From Paenibacillaceae bacterium (lineage in GTDB: Bacteria > Bacillota > Bacilli > Paenibacillales > Paenibacillaceae), in contig CAAFUF010000023.1 of the NCBI GenBank assembly GCA_900766135.1, positions 226,126 through 290,125 on the forward strand: a stretch of DNA of 64,000 nucleotides, given 5' to 3'. Numbering within the stretch: position 1 is the stretch's first letter; each line of letters begins with the position of its first letter. The position numbers were made by a program, and so were the translations under genes. The notes below the pieces were generated by a model. It was not told the DNA's origin and did not search any database. It saw nothing but the letters and a program-made list of their open reading frames with translations. Positions 42,588-50,700 of the stretch are shown here, piece by piece.

Positions 42588-43610
42588 ATGCACTTTTTGC
42601 TCAGAATTACGACCCGCTTGATGCGATTACGCAAAACGTCAATCGGACTGATTATCCTGTTATTTGTTACGGTAAGCGCAACGGTGGCATACGCGCTGGA
42701 GCCTGCGACCTTCGGGAGCTGGTTTAACGCGCTGTATTGGGTGATGACCACCATGGCTACAGTGGGATATGGCGATTATTTTGCCGAGACCGTGCAGGGC
42801 AAAGCGTTTACGATGTTTTTGTACATTTTCGGAATCGGGCTGCTGAGCTTGGTAATCGGGAAGGTCATCGATTCCATCGGGAGCCTTCAGCGGCAGAGAG
42901 GAGCAGGGGCTTTGAGTTATCGGGGCGAAGACCAGATTATTCTGATCAATTGGAGCAAAAAAGCGCACTCGGCGGTGGAGGAAATCATGTGTTATTCCCC
43001 CAAAGCCCGCATCGTGATCATCGACGAGACGGATCGGCATCCGCTGGAGCATATGCATCAGGTGCACTTTATCAGCGGGGATCCGTCCTCGGACGAGATT
43101 TTGTTGAAAGCCGGCATTGACAAGGCGAAGGCCGCGATCATCTTTGCGGATTCGCGGATCGAGGAATATTCGCTGATTGATGGCAAGTCCCTGTTGATTG
43201 CTTCCAGCATTGAACGATTGGCGCCGCAGGTACATACAACCGTAGAAATCATGCAGGAAAAACATATCCAGAACTTCCGCCACGTTCAAGTGAATGAATT
43301 TGTGCTGTCCCATGACGCCATCTCGCGATTGGCGGTCCGATCTGCGCTTCAAGCCGGCAACTCCGAGGTGATTCGCCAGCTGCTCAGCCGCCAATACGGC
43401 GACGATATTTACGAAGTCCCGGTACAGCGGGACTGGAACACGTACGGAGATGCCTTTGAGGCGTTGCTCCACCAAGGGGCAACCTTGCTGGCGGACCGCG
43501 GTGATCTGGGCATCAACCGCAAGCTGGACCAGCCGATTCCCGCGGAGGCCCGGCTCTACGTCGTAGCCGATGATGCCACGTATCGGCGACTTGCCGGTTT
43601 ATCGTCTTGA
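42588..43610 (+). CDS. two-helix potassium channel with TrkA-N/RCK domain
   Basis: A 340-residue channel subunit. Helix 1 is at about 16-37, the selectivity filter TVGYGD at residues 58-63 in 'MTTMATVGYGDYFAE', helix 2 at about 74-95. The cytoplasmic part 'DQIILINWSKKAHSAVEEIM' is a Rossmann-type RCK domain, as in MthK and YugO. K+ flux gated by ligand or voltage is expected. It is the last gene of the ATP-grasp operon, 42 bp after DUF350, and is followed by a strong bidirectional terminator. K+ channels recur with this gene set in Firmicutes, supporting an envelope or ion-stress function. Confidence 0.9.
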   Translation: MHFLLRITTRLMRLRKTSIGLIILLFVTVSATVAYALEPATFGSWFNALYWVMTTMATVGYGDYFAETVQGKAFTMFLYIFGIGLLSLVIGKVIDSIGSLQRQRGAGALSYRGEDQIILINWSKKAHSAVEEIMCYSPKARIVIIDETDRHPLEHMHQVHFISGDPSSDEILLKAGIDKAKAAIIFADSRIEEYSLIDGKSLLIASSIERLAPQVHTTVEIMQEKHIQNFRHVQVNEFVLSHDAISRLAVRSALQAGNSEVIRQLLSRQYGDDIYEVPVQRDWNTYGDAFEALLHQGATLLADRGDLGINRKLDQPIPAEARLYVVADDATYRRLAGLSS

Positions 43611-43650
43611 AATGCAATCCCCTTTGGGGCGGCATTTGCTCTATAATTAG

Positions 43651-43701
43651 AAAACCCCCGTATCCACCGGCGGCTATCGCTTGGTTGGATGCGGGGGTTT
43701 T
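43651..43701. terminator. strong bidirectional terminator
   Basis: AAAACCCCCGTATCCA (43651-43666) pairs with TGGATGCGGGGGTTTT (43686-43701) between two convergent genes, with T-runs in both directions. Confidence 0.9.
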
Positions 43702-43738
43702 CGCGTATGGAAGTGGGTGGGGACGCGGAAGAGCGGCG

Positions 43739-45025
43739 TTACAGCAGCTCGTTCCGTTTGCGCAGATAGACATACAAAATCATGCTGCACACCGCGCATA
43801 ACAAGGCGCATACGCCGATAAACGCGTACCCGGCCTGAAGGCCGCGCAACAGGCCTAGTCCGGTGTCGGCACCGCCGGCGACGAGATCCTTGATCCCATC
43901 GGTGATCGCACCGATCAGATAGTTGCCGATGACGCTGCCAACCCCCATCAGCGTCACGATGAAGGTGATGGCGGAGTCGCTGGAGGAGCGGTATTTCTTG
44001 GCGATCAGCGCCATGACGGTCGGGTAGATCGGGGCGATGCCGATGCCGGCCGCCGCAAACAGGAAGGCCCCGGGTTCGCCGGCCCAAATGGCGATCAAGG
44101 TACAGATTCCCGAGAAGGCGGAGAACAGAATCAGCGAGAGCGTAAAGCCGATTTTATCCGTAATGGGCCCGAGTGCCAGCCTCGCGAACGTAAAGCATAG
44201 GAAGAAGGCGGACAACATGCCCGAAGCGCTGGTGGTATTCCACTGGTAGGCTTTCTCCAAAAAGTTGACCAACCAGCCGCCTACGGCCATCTCCGATACA
44301 ACGCCGAACGAGAGCACCAGCACGATCAGCCAGATGGCCGGATCACGCATGAGCCGGGTGAACGGAACCCGTTCGCCGCCTTGCTCCTCTTCGCCCGGAA
44401 ACCGGCTCAGTAGCGTCGGGATCATCGGTATGACCGAGAGCGACAGCATGACCAGATACATGCCCCGCCAATCGAGTACATGCCCGCCGATCGAGACGGT
44501 CATCAGCCCCGAGGCGATCATCGGCGCTACCGTGGAACTCAGCCCATAGAAGAAGTGGGCAAGGTTCATCATCGTGCCGGTGTTGCCGACGAAAATGCGG
44601 GCGGCCAGGATGGCCAGCGCGATCTCGAGCATCCCGTTGCCGATGTACATCAGGAAATAGGAGCCCGATAACGCCGGGAAGCTGCGCGAAGCGAAAATGA
44701 GCACCCCGGATGCGGCCATCGAACCGAAGGCCAACATCGTCACCGCTTTGGCGCCCCATTTGCGGGTCAGGTAGGCCGTGAACGAACAAGCCAGCAAATA
44801 CCCTAGCGAATTCAGCGAGAGCAGCGTCCCGATCTGCATCTCGTCGATGCCGAAGTCCGTTTGGATGCGCGGGATGGCGGGGCCTTTAATATTTTCCGAG
44901 AAGCCGAAAATAAAGAAACCGATAAACACGGTTAACAGCTGAAATAGATAATTCCGCTTGACGGAAGCGGAATGCGTGGCGCGTGCGGCCGTCGCTCCCG
45001 GGTCAGGTCGCGATTTAGTATTCAA
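43739..45025 (-). CDS. MFS transporter
   Basis: A 428-residue 12-helix transporter. 'SENIKGPAIPRIQTDFGIDE', followed by MQIGTLLSLNSLGYLL, and the loop 'LTRKWGAKAVTM' place it among the FucP/YfkF-like sugar or metabolite carriers. 'AAGIGIAPIYPTVMALIAKK' (in two parts) is the conserved helix-10 region of that group. The TTG at 45025 is chosen because AGGAGG precedes it by seven bases; the upstream frame has no homology. The substrate is unknown. Confidence 0.87.
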   Translation of the reverse strand: MNTKSRPDPGATAARATHSASVKRNYLFQLLTVFIGFFIFGFSENIKGPAIPRIQTDFGIDEMQIGTLLSLNSLGYLLACSFTAYLTRKWGAKAVTMLAFGSMAASGVLIFASRSFPALSGSYFLMYIGNGMLEIALAILAARIFVGNTGTMMNLAHFFYGLSSTVAPMIASGLMTVSIGGHVLDWRGMYLVMLSLSVIPMIPTLLSRFPGEEEQGGERVPFTRLMRDPAIWLIVLVLSFGVVSEMAVGGWLVNFLEKAYQWNTTSASGMLSAFFLCFTFARLALGPITDKIGFTLSLILFSAFSGICTLIAIWAGEPGAFLFAAAGIGIAPIYPTVMALIAKKYRSSSDSAITFIVTLMGVGSVIGNYLIGAITDGIKDLVAGGADTGLGLLRGLQAGYAFIGVCALLCAVCSMILYVYLRKRNELL

Positions 45026-45133
45026 AGGATGCCCTCCTGAGTTCACGATGGGGTGGAATGAAAATGAACAGCCACATCGTAACATACTTTCGGGCACCCA
45101 GCTATCCCCAGTTTAGGGGAATGGGGACGGAGG

Positions 45134-46129
45134 CTACTTTTCCATGATTTTCCCGATTACGTCGAGGCCTTTCGATTGGCCCATGGCCAGCGGTCCGACG
45201 ATTTCCGTGTCGATCACGTGAAGGTTGCCATTTTTGACCGCCTTCAGCCCGTTCCAGACCGGATTGTCGGCAAGTTCGTCCAACGTGAGCTCCGCGGCAC
45301 CGGTGAAATCTTCCCCGAGGAAAATGTAATCCGGATTGATGTCGGCCACGCCTTCCAGGCTGATTTCCGCCCAGTCCTCCATGCTATCGAATTTGGCGAA
45401 GCCCAAGCGATCGTAATACGGCTCCATCCGAACGCCGCCGTAATAGTTGAAGCCTTTGCCCCAGGTCATCATGAAGATGGCCGTTTTTCCTTTCACGCCG
45501 GTCTCGTCCATTTGGGCCGCAAGCGCGTCCAGCTTCGCGTTGTAGTCAGCGATGTACTGCTTGGCTTTGGCTTCCTCCCCGACGACCGCGGCAACCTTCC
45601 CGATGGTATCCTGCCAGTTTTCGGATTGGCGAATCAGGACCGTCGGGGCGATTTTGGACAGTTGGTCATAAATCTTCTCGTCGTCCTCCCAGGCGATGAT
45701 GACGTCCGGATCCAACGCTAAAATGCTCTCCATGCTGGCCGTGTCGCCCAAATCGACGATCTTGTCCTGTTTCGTGTAAGGATCGTAGACGGGAAAGTTT
45801 TGCAGCGATTTCAGGCCAACGACGCCGGCGACGACGTCCTGCTCCCCGATTGCAAACAGATGGTCGGCATAGGGGAAGTATGTGATGGCGACTTTCTTCG
45901 GCTTCTCGTTCAACACCGTTTCGCCTTTGTCGTGTTGAATCGTAATCGGGAATTTTGCGTCCTGCGCGGCGTTGCCGGAAGCCGTATCCGAACTGCCGGC
46001 CGATGCCTCGCCCGTTCCGCCGTTGCCGGGTTGGGTACCCGTATTATTTCCGCAGGCTGCCGCCGTTAGGGAAAACAATAATAGAACCAGGAGGGGAAGA
46101 AGTCCCCATTTCTTGAATGATCGCAACAC
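45134..46129 (-). CDS. iron-siderophore ABC transporter substrate-binding lipoprotein
   Basis: A 331-residue class III binding protein. The signal peptide ends at 'LTAAACGNN' and the conserved 'KKVAITYFPYADHLFAIGEQD' (in two parts) and 'DVIIAWEDDEKIYDQLSKIA' are typical of FhuD/YfiY-type proteins that bind ferric siderophores. The GTG at 46129 follows GGAGG. A Fur box lies at 46156-46174, so expression should rise in low iron. No permease or ATPase gene is adjacent. An AraC regulator is directly upstream, as in the B. subtilis Btr/Feu system. Confidence 0.9.
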   Translation of the reverse strand: MLRSFKKWGLLPLLVLLLFSLTAAACGNNTGTQPGNGGTGEASAGSSDTASGNAAQDAKFPITIQHDKGETVLNEKPKKVAITYFPYADHLFAIGEQDVVAGVVGLKSLQNFPVYDPYTKQDKIVDLGDTASMESILALDPDVIIAWEDDEKIYDQLSKIAPTVLIRQSENWQDTIGKVAAVVGEEAKAKQYIADYNAKLDALAAQMDETGVKGKTAIFMMTWGKGFNYYGGVRMEPYYDRLGFAKFDSMEDWAEISLEGVADINPDYIFLGEDFTGAAELTLDELADNPVWNGLKAVKNGNLHVIDTEIVGPLAMGQSKGLDVIGKIMEK

Positions 46130-46155
46130 TTGTCGTTCCTCCGCTTCGGTATGCT

Positions 46156-46174
46156 GATAATGATTTTCATTTTC
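46156..46174. promoter_or_regulatory. Fur box upstream of the siderophore-binding lipoprotein gene
   Basis: GATAATGATTTTCATTTTC matches the 19-bp Fur consensus GATAATGATAATCATTATC at 17 positions. It lies 27 bp upstream of the lipoprotein start and also ends close to the araC-type gene's 3' end. Confidence 0.85.
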
Positions 46175-46221
46175 AAATAAAATTATAATCAACACCGGGC
46201 GGGCTTGAGAATAGACAATTG

Positions 46222-47094
46222 TCAACGAACAGGTGGATCATTCCCGTTTCGGGCCCGAAATTCGCTGGGAGAGCAGCCGACATGCTTTTTAAATAACCGA
46301 CTGAAGTAATGGGCATCGCCATAACCGACGCTCTCCGCGATGTCGCCGACGCTGCAGCGGCTGGTAGCCAATAACTCGCTAGCCCGGCCCATCCGGTGAC
46401 GGATCACGTAATCGATCGGGAACAAGCCGACGTATTTGTGGAAGGCGTAAGCGAATTTTTTGACGTCCCAATCATGCAAGCCGGCCAACTTCCGCAAAGT
46501 GAGCGGCTCCATATAATGCGCATGGATATACTCCAACGCGTGCTCGACGGCGCTGCGGCTCTCCACGTTCAAGCGGTTGCGGGCACAGCCGATCACCTCG
46601 CCGATCGTTCCGTAAAACAGCTCTTTCACGCGAAGCGCCTGCAGGGAACCCGGCGTGTTGGCGGCAGCGTGCAGCTGGCGCAGCATTTCTACGATCCGAG
46701 GGTTCTCCCCCGGTTCCAGGGCATAATGTGCCCGATGGTACCCGTGCTTACTTTCAGAAGGCAGCTCAAGCGCGTAATGGATCAGGACGTATTCGAAGCC
46801 CGAAGCGGGCACCTCCAGTTGCAGCGTCATGTTTTTCGCGCCGTGCGCAACGACCCCGGGGACCAGCTCGCAAGGGGTGCCGTCGAAGGCGAACACAGCC
46901 TGCCCCCGCAAGGCGAACACCAGGCCGGCATGCGGCGTGGGGCGTTCCTTGGAATGTCCGTTGTATTGCCCGGGCTCGAGACTCGATAAATAAACGCCAT
47001 GTATCGTTAATGCGCCGGCAGCAAACTGCCCGGCCAGTTCGTTCAGGTCGACGATGGGAATCACCTGCTCTCCAATAGGGATGGGGACGTGCAT
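46222..47094 (-). CDS. AraC-family transcriptional regulator
   Basis: A 290-residue regulator. The N-terminal 160 residues form a cupin-type ligand domain ('HAGLVFALRGQAVFAFDGTP'). The C-terminal part carries two helix-turn-helix units ('LRKLAGLHDWDVKKFAYAFH' and 'VGDIAESVGYGDAHYFSRLF', followed by KKHVGCSPSEFR). It is upstream of, and on the same strand as, the siderophore-binding lipoprotein, suggesting ligand-activated control of siderophore uptake as with Btr. The start is uncertain: 47094 gives the family-typical N-terminus but lacks a good binding site, and 47154 is an alternative. Confidence 0.85.
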   Translation of the reverse strand: MHVPIPIGEQVIPIVDLNELAGQFAAGALTIHGVYLSSLEPGQYNGHSKERPTPHAGLVFALRGQAVFAFDGTPCELVPGVVAHGAKNMTLQLEVPASGFEYVLIHYALELPSESKHGYHRAHYALEPGENPRIVEMLRQLHAAANTPGSLQALRVKELFYGTIGEVIGCARNRLNVESRSAVEHALEYIHAHYMEPLTLRKLAGLHDWDVKKFAYAFHKYVGLFPIDYVIRHRMGRASELLATSRCSVGDIAESVGYGDAHYFSRLFKKHVGCSPSEFRARNGNDPPVR

Positions 47095-47200
47095 TTTTAT
47101 TTTACCCGGACAAGCCGGCTGGGAAAAGAGAATGAAATCGGCGGGATCAACCATAATAAAAGACGGCGCATGACATTTATATCCAAAAGGAGTAGATGGA

Positions 47201-47923
47201 ATGAGACGGATAGGTCGAAAAACCGCCTGGTTCTGCATCCCCCTACTGATGCTTGCCAAAGCAACGCTCGCAGGTGCGAACGCCGGCGGGGCGCCGGTGG
47301 TCGAGGAGCCTTACCAAGGGCAGCCGGTATTGTCTCAGCAGGCCGGGAAACCGTCCCCATTCTCTTGTCATCCGGCTGCGGAACGGCTGCGGACGGATAT
47401 GCGCAAGCTGTGGCTCGACCATGCCAACTGGATGCGGGATCTCCAGGTCAGCAGCTTAGCCGGGTTGGAGAATCGCGAGGCGGTATTGGCGCGGGTGCTT
47501 CAAAACCTGCAGGATATCGGGAATGCGCTCCAGCCCTATTATGGGAAAGAAGCGGGCAACCGGCTGGCAGAACTGCTGCGGGAGCATGACCGTATTGCCG
47601 GGGACCTGACGGAGGCGATTCAAAAAGGGCATCGGGAGGATACGTTCAAATATCGGACAGATTGGCAACGGAGTGCCGAAGACATTGCTATTTTCCTGAA
47701 CCAAGCGAATCCTAACTGGTCGGACCGGTTGCTGGAAGCGCGGCTTGGTCAGCTTTTGGATCTGGCCGAAGATGGCCTGAATGCAAGGCTGAGCGAGGAT
47801 TGGTCAACCGAGATTCGTCTTTTTGATGAAGCGGAGGAATGTCTGATTCAGCTCGCGGACGTGCTGACGGAAGGCATTGTGAAGCAGTTTCCTGAACGGT
47901 TCGCCATCCCGGGCCCACGATAA
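47201..47923 (+). CDS. exported protein of unknown function
   Basis: A 240-residue protein with a signal peptide (residues 1-25, 'LMLAKATLAGANA') and a mature part that is almost entirely alpha-helical ('DMRKLWLDHANWMRDL', 'LAELLREHDRIAGDL', 'DRLLEARLGQLLDLAEDGLN'). Related Bacillales proteins are sometimes mis-annotated as acetylglutamate kinase or glycosyltransferase. No catalytic residue pattern supports either. The six or so helices resemble a heme- or metal-free four-helix bundle. It is followed by a terminator shared with the small convergent gene. Confidence 0.75.
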   Translation: MRRIGRKTAWFCIPLLMLAKATLAGANAGGAPVVEEPYQGQPVLSQQAGKPSPFSCHPAAERLRTDMRKLWLDHANWMRDLQVSSLAGLENREAVLARVLQNLQDIGNALQPYYGKEAGNRLAELLREHDRIAGDLTEAIQKGHREDTFKYRTDWQRSAEDIAIFLNQANPNWSDRLLEARLGQLLDLAEDGLNARLSEDWSTEIRLFDEAEECLIQLADVLTEGIVKQFPERFAIPGPR

Positions 47924-47933
47924 GCAGGCAAAA

Positions 47934-47979
47934 AAACACCCGTTTACGGACGCTGATTCAGCGGCGTAATCGGGTGTTT
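47934..47979. terminator. bidirectional terminator between convergent genes
   Basis: AAACACCCG (47934-47942) pairs with CGGGTGTTT (47971-47979), with inner stems TTACG/CGTAA and CGCTGA/TCAGCG. Confidence 0.85.
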
Positions 47980-47986
47980 CTCCATC

Positions 47987-48169
47987 TTAATGATGAATGT
48001 CGCATTTGTTCATGATAAACGCGATTTGGTTTTCGAGCCGGTTGATTTGCTCTTGCGTCTCCGGATCGGCTTGGCCCTTTCCTCGCATCGAGGCCAGTTC
48101 TTGCTTCAACCGGTGCAGATCCTCGCCCGCATGAGCGCAGTTATAGTTACTCTCGAGATTTTCCAGCAT
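47987..48169 (-). CDS. small soluble protein of unknown function
   Basis: A 60-residue protein, strongly helical and polar ('DLHRLKQELASMRGKG', 'PETQEQINRLENQIAFIMNK'), probably a helical hairpin or coiled coil. It ends in Cys-Asp-Ile-His-His and has another Cys-Ala-His near the start, which could bind a metal. GGAGGGG precedes the ATG at a good distance, supporting translation. I do not recognise a named family. Confidence 0.6.
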   Translation of the reverse strand: MLENLESNYNCAHAGEDLHRLKQELASMRGKGQADPETQEQINRLENQIAFIMNKCDIHH

Positions 48170-48231
48170 GCTGATTCCCCTCCATCGGTTACTCGGTGAT
48201 TCTTCCCTATTATGGAGGGTTTAGGGTAGCC

Positions 48232-48693
48232 TTATTCAGGCTGTTCAGGCTGGGCGGAGCCGCCGCCGATTTTGCGCAGGAACTCGTTGATCTGCCGGTG
48301 CATGGCGGTGATGTCCTCCACCTCGGCATCGGTGCCGGCAAACAGCCGCATCGGTACGGTGCAGGCTTTGTCGCGCAGGGCTTTGCCTTCCTCGGTTAAT
48401 TCGATGATGACGCTGCGTTCGTCGGATTTGTCGCGCGTCCGGGTGACCAGGTTCATTTGCTCCAGCTTCTTGAGCAATGGAGTTAACGTACCGGAGTCGA
48501 GGTACAGCATCGCGCCGAGCTCCTTGACGGGGACGCCGTCCCGCTCCCATAACGCGAGCAGCGTGATGTACTGCGTATAGGTCAAGCCGAACTCCGCCAG
48601 CAAAGGTCGGTACAGCTTCATGATCTCCCGGGAGCAGGTATAAAAAGCGAAGCAAAGCTGATTATCCAGTTTCATCATTTCGTCGGTATTCAT
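48232..48693 (-). CDS. ohrR: MarR-family organic peroxide sensor, OhrR-like
   Basis: A 153-residue MarR-type repressor. The N-terminal 'LDNQLCFAFYTCSREIMKLY' contains Cys14, matching the peroxide-sensing Cys15 of B. subtilis OhrR, plus a second Cys20. The winged helix includes 'VKELGAMLYLDSGTLTPLLK' and 'DERSVIIELTEEGKAL'. Oxidation of the sensor Cys releases OhrR from DNA. An operator is found upstream of its own gene (48706-48720) and one on the gpx promoter (48899-48913), so the regulator controls itself and the divergent glutathione peroxidase gene. Confidence 0.92.
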   Translation of the reverse strand: MNTDEMMKLDNQLCFAFYTCSREIMKLYRPLLAEFGLTYTQYITLLALWERDGVPVKELGAMLYLDSGTLTPLLKKLEQMNLVTRTRDKSDERSVIIELTEEGKALRDKACTVPMRLFAGTDAEVEDITAMHRQINEFLRKIGGGSAQPEQPE

Positions 48694-48705
48694 CTATATC
48701 CACCT

Positions 48706-48720
48706 GCCAATTTAATTGTA
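48706..48720. promoter_or_regulatory. OhrR operator at the ohrR gene
   Basis: The minus strand reads TACAATTAAATTGGC, matching 13 of 15 positions of the B. subtilis OhrR operator TACAATTAAATTGTA. It lies just upstream of the ohrR start. Confidence 0.75.
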
Positions 48721-48875
48721 CGCAATGTATTTACTGTTGAGCCATTATAGCATTGCTCCTCATTTCGCGTAAAGAGGCTGGGGGCTGCGCTGGCGAACTG
48801 GACCGGGCTGGACCGGGCCTGAAGGGGCCGGAAGGTCGGCAGGCGGAGGAAAACGGTGCACCCAGCGAATTGAAA

Positions 48876-48913
48876 TTGACACGCTTATAAAGATTGTATA
48901 CAATTAAATTACA
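48876..48913 (+). promoter_or_regulatory. sigma-A promoter of gpx with overlapping OhrR operator
   Basis: TTGACA (48876-48881), a 17-bp spacer and TACAAT (48899-48904) form a near-consensus promoter. The OhrR box TACAATTAAATTACA (48899-48913) starts exactly at the -10 box, so bound OhrR would block the polymerase. Confidence 0.85.
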
Positions 48914-48946
48914 CTTAATTTAAAACGGGTACTGGAGGTGCCGTGG

Positions 48947-49429
48947 ATGTCATTATTCGATATTGAAGTGAAAACGATTCAAGGCCAGGTACAAACCTTG
49001 GAGCCTTATCGCGGCCAGGTGATGCTGATCGTGAATACGGCGACCAAATGCGGGTTTGCTCCGCAATTTAAAGGGCTGCAGAAGCTGCACGACACGTACA
49101 AGGATCAAGGGTTTTCCGTGCTGGGATTCCCTTCGAGCCAGTTCGCCAACCAGGAGCTAGGAACGGACGAAGAGGTGGCGCAGGCTTGCGAACTAAATTT
49201 CGGCGTGTCGTTCCCGTTATTTTCGAAGATCGACGTGAATGGGAAAACCGCTCACCCGCTGTTCAAGCACCTGACGAAAGAAGCCCCGGGTTTGCTGGGG
49301 TCCAAGCTCATCAAATGGAACTTCACGAAGTTCCTTGTGGATCAGAACGGCAAAGTCGTCAAACGCTTCGGCCCGACGGATGAACCGGAGAGCATCGAAG
49401 GGCAAATTCGCGAGCTGCTCGGCGTATAA
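48947..49429 (+). CDS. glutathione peroxidase-family thiol peroxidase
   Basis: A 160-residue peroxidase of the BsaA/Gpx type. The peroxidatic Cys35 is in 'NTATKCGFAPQF', with the catalytic Gln in 'FPSSQFANQE' and the Trp/Asn pair in 'IKWNFTKFLVD'. Bacillales lack glutathione, so thioredoxin is the likely reductant. The ATG at 48947 follows GGAGGTG. Control by OhrR through the operator on its promoter makes it part of the organic-peroxide response in place of the usual ohrA. Confidence 0.93.
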   Translation: MSLFDIEVKTIQGQVQTLEPYRGQVMLIVNTATKCGFAPQFKGLQKLHDTYKDQGFSVLGFPSSQFANQELGTDEEVAQACELNFGVSFPLFSKIDVNGKTAHPLFKHLTKEAPGLLGSKLIKWNFTKFLVDQNGKVVKRFGPTDEPESIEGQIRELLGV

Positions 49430-49535
49430 GCAGCCGTGCGTAATGCGGCCTAATGGACGAATGTTTAGGGTCCTATTGCGTTAACTTTGTTCATGCGTCA
49501 CACTTGGAGTAACATTCGGCAACTTAACGAGAGGC

Positions 49536-49591
49536 AAAGCCTGCCCCGTATCTTTTCCATGATGGAGAGGAGCGGGGCTTTTTGTGTTTTT
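49536..49591 (+). terminator. terminator after gpx
   Basis: AAGCCTGCCCCG and CGGGGCTTTTT arms (49537-49581) enclose a smaller CTTTTCC/GGAGAG stem; an extended T-run follows. Confidence 0.75.
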
Positions 49592-49670
49592 ACAACGGAA
49601 TTATGGAGGGAAGTCGCATGGGATTTCAAGAGGGAAAAGATGGGTTTTCGGCGGAGGAAAAAGCCCATTT

Positions 49671-49798
49671 TATTCGAAAAATCATATAAAATAGGCCGCT
49701 ATAAGGGAAAAGTGGGTCATTCTATTCGAAATTTCATATAGAATGCCCCACTTGGCGATGATTCGGAATATGATATTCGAAAAATTATATGAAATGGG
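49671..49798. repeat. tandem hairpin repeat with core TATTCGAAAAATCATAT, period 51-52 bp
   Basis: TATTCGAA cores lie at 49671, 49723 and 49774 (spacings 52 and 51). Each core is flanked by an inverted repeat such as CATTCTAT/ATAGAATG or CATTTTAT/ATAAAAT. The AGGGAAAAG-TGGG segment between cores recurs at 49631 and 49704, hinting at a decayed fourth unit to the left. Confidence 0.8.
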
Positions 49799-49881
49799 GC
49801 GGCAACAGGTTTGGCTGGCTCACTGGCATCGCCAGTATCGCGGACCTCGACCGGCCGCAGAGCCTGGGTTAGCTTCAGGGC

Positions 49882-50700
49882 TTAAACCAGCTTCTTCCGT
49901 AGATAACCGGAGATCCAATCCACGAGGGTGATCATCACGATGATGCCGAGCAGGATGATGCCGACGCGATCCCAATCCCGCGAGCTGAGGGCGAAAATCA
50001 ACGGGGTTCCGATGCCGCCGGCGCCGATGACGCCAAGGATGGTCGCGGAACGCAGGTTGATCTCGAACCGGTACAGCGTGTAGGACAAGAAGCCCGGCAG
50101 CACTTGGGGCAGCACGGCAAACCACAGGATTTGCAGGCGGTTCGCCCCTGAGGCAATCAGCGCTTCGGTTGGGCCGTGATCCATGTTTTCAATCTCGTCG
50201 GCGAACAGCTTGCCGAGCATGCCGACCGAGTGCAGCCCCAGCGCCAGCACGCCGGCAAAGGCACTGGGTCCCACGGTCTTAATGAACAGCAGCGCCATTA
50301 CGATTTCCGGGAAGGTGCGGATGAAGCTGAGCAGCATTTTGCCCGAGCCGGACACGAAGCGGGACTTGCCTCGATTGGCCGCTGCCCAGAAGGCGAACGG
50401 CAGGCAGACCAGCGTGGAGACGAACGTGCCCAGGATGGAGATGGTCAATGTCTCCAGCAGGCCCCGCAGCAAATCCTCGCCGTCCGGCAAATAGACGTAA
50501 TCCCAATCGGGCGAGAATAATCCCGAGAGGATCGACTTCGTAATCTGGCCGGCGGTTTCCTTGATTCCGTCAAACGGAATGCCGGCAAAGGCCCAGATAT
50601 AGAGAAGAATGAGAAGTACATAAATGAACCAACGGAAACGGTTCTTTTTGGGCTTCTGCACTTTGTGCCGCCAAGTCGTTGTATTTGCGTTTGTCGTCAT
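49882..50700 (-). CDS. phnE: phosphonate-type ABC transporter permease, second (PhnE)
   Basis: A 272-residue permease with six helices. The EAA-like motif 'TEALIASGANRLQILWFAVL' and the following 'RFEINLRSATILGVIGAGGI' are typical of PhnE. GGGAG precedes the ATG at 50700, which overlaps the stop of the first permease by 4 bases. It is the last gene of the phnD-phnC-phnE1-phnE2 operon. No C-P lyase or phosphonatase gene is in the window, so the substrate may be a phosphonate, phosphite or a related ester. Confidence 0.9.
   Translation of the reverse strand: MTTNANTTTWRHKVQKPKKNRFRWFIYVLLILLYIWAFAGIPFDGIKETAGQITKSILSGLFSPDWDYVYLPDGEDLLRGLLETLTISILGTFVSTLVCLPFAFWAAANRGKSRFVSGSGKMLLSFIRTFPEIVMALLFIKTVGPSAFAGVLALGLHSVGMLGKLFADEIENMDHGPTEALIASGANRLQILWFAVLPQVLPGFLSYTLYRFEINLRSATILGVIGAGGIGTPLIFALSSRDWDRVGIILLGIIVMITLVDWISGYLRKKLV

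Larger units (their letters stand above)
49430..49881. other. 452-bp intergenic region with terminator and hairpin repeats
   Basis: It holds the gpx terminator (49536-49591) and a 52-bp-period hairpin array (49619-49800). An 84-codon frame at 49487-49741 runs through both and is not considered real. Confidence 0.6.

Noticed and set aside
47201..47923. Acetylglutamate kinase or glycosyltransferase
   Set aside because: Names sometimes attached to related proteins, but the sequence is an exported helical protein lacking the motifs of either enzyme.
49487..49741. 84-codon plus-strand open frame
   Set aside because: It spans the gpx terminator and the hairpin array; no binding site and no recognisable protein.
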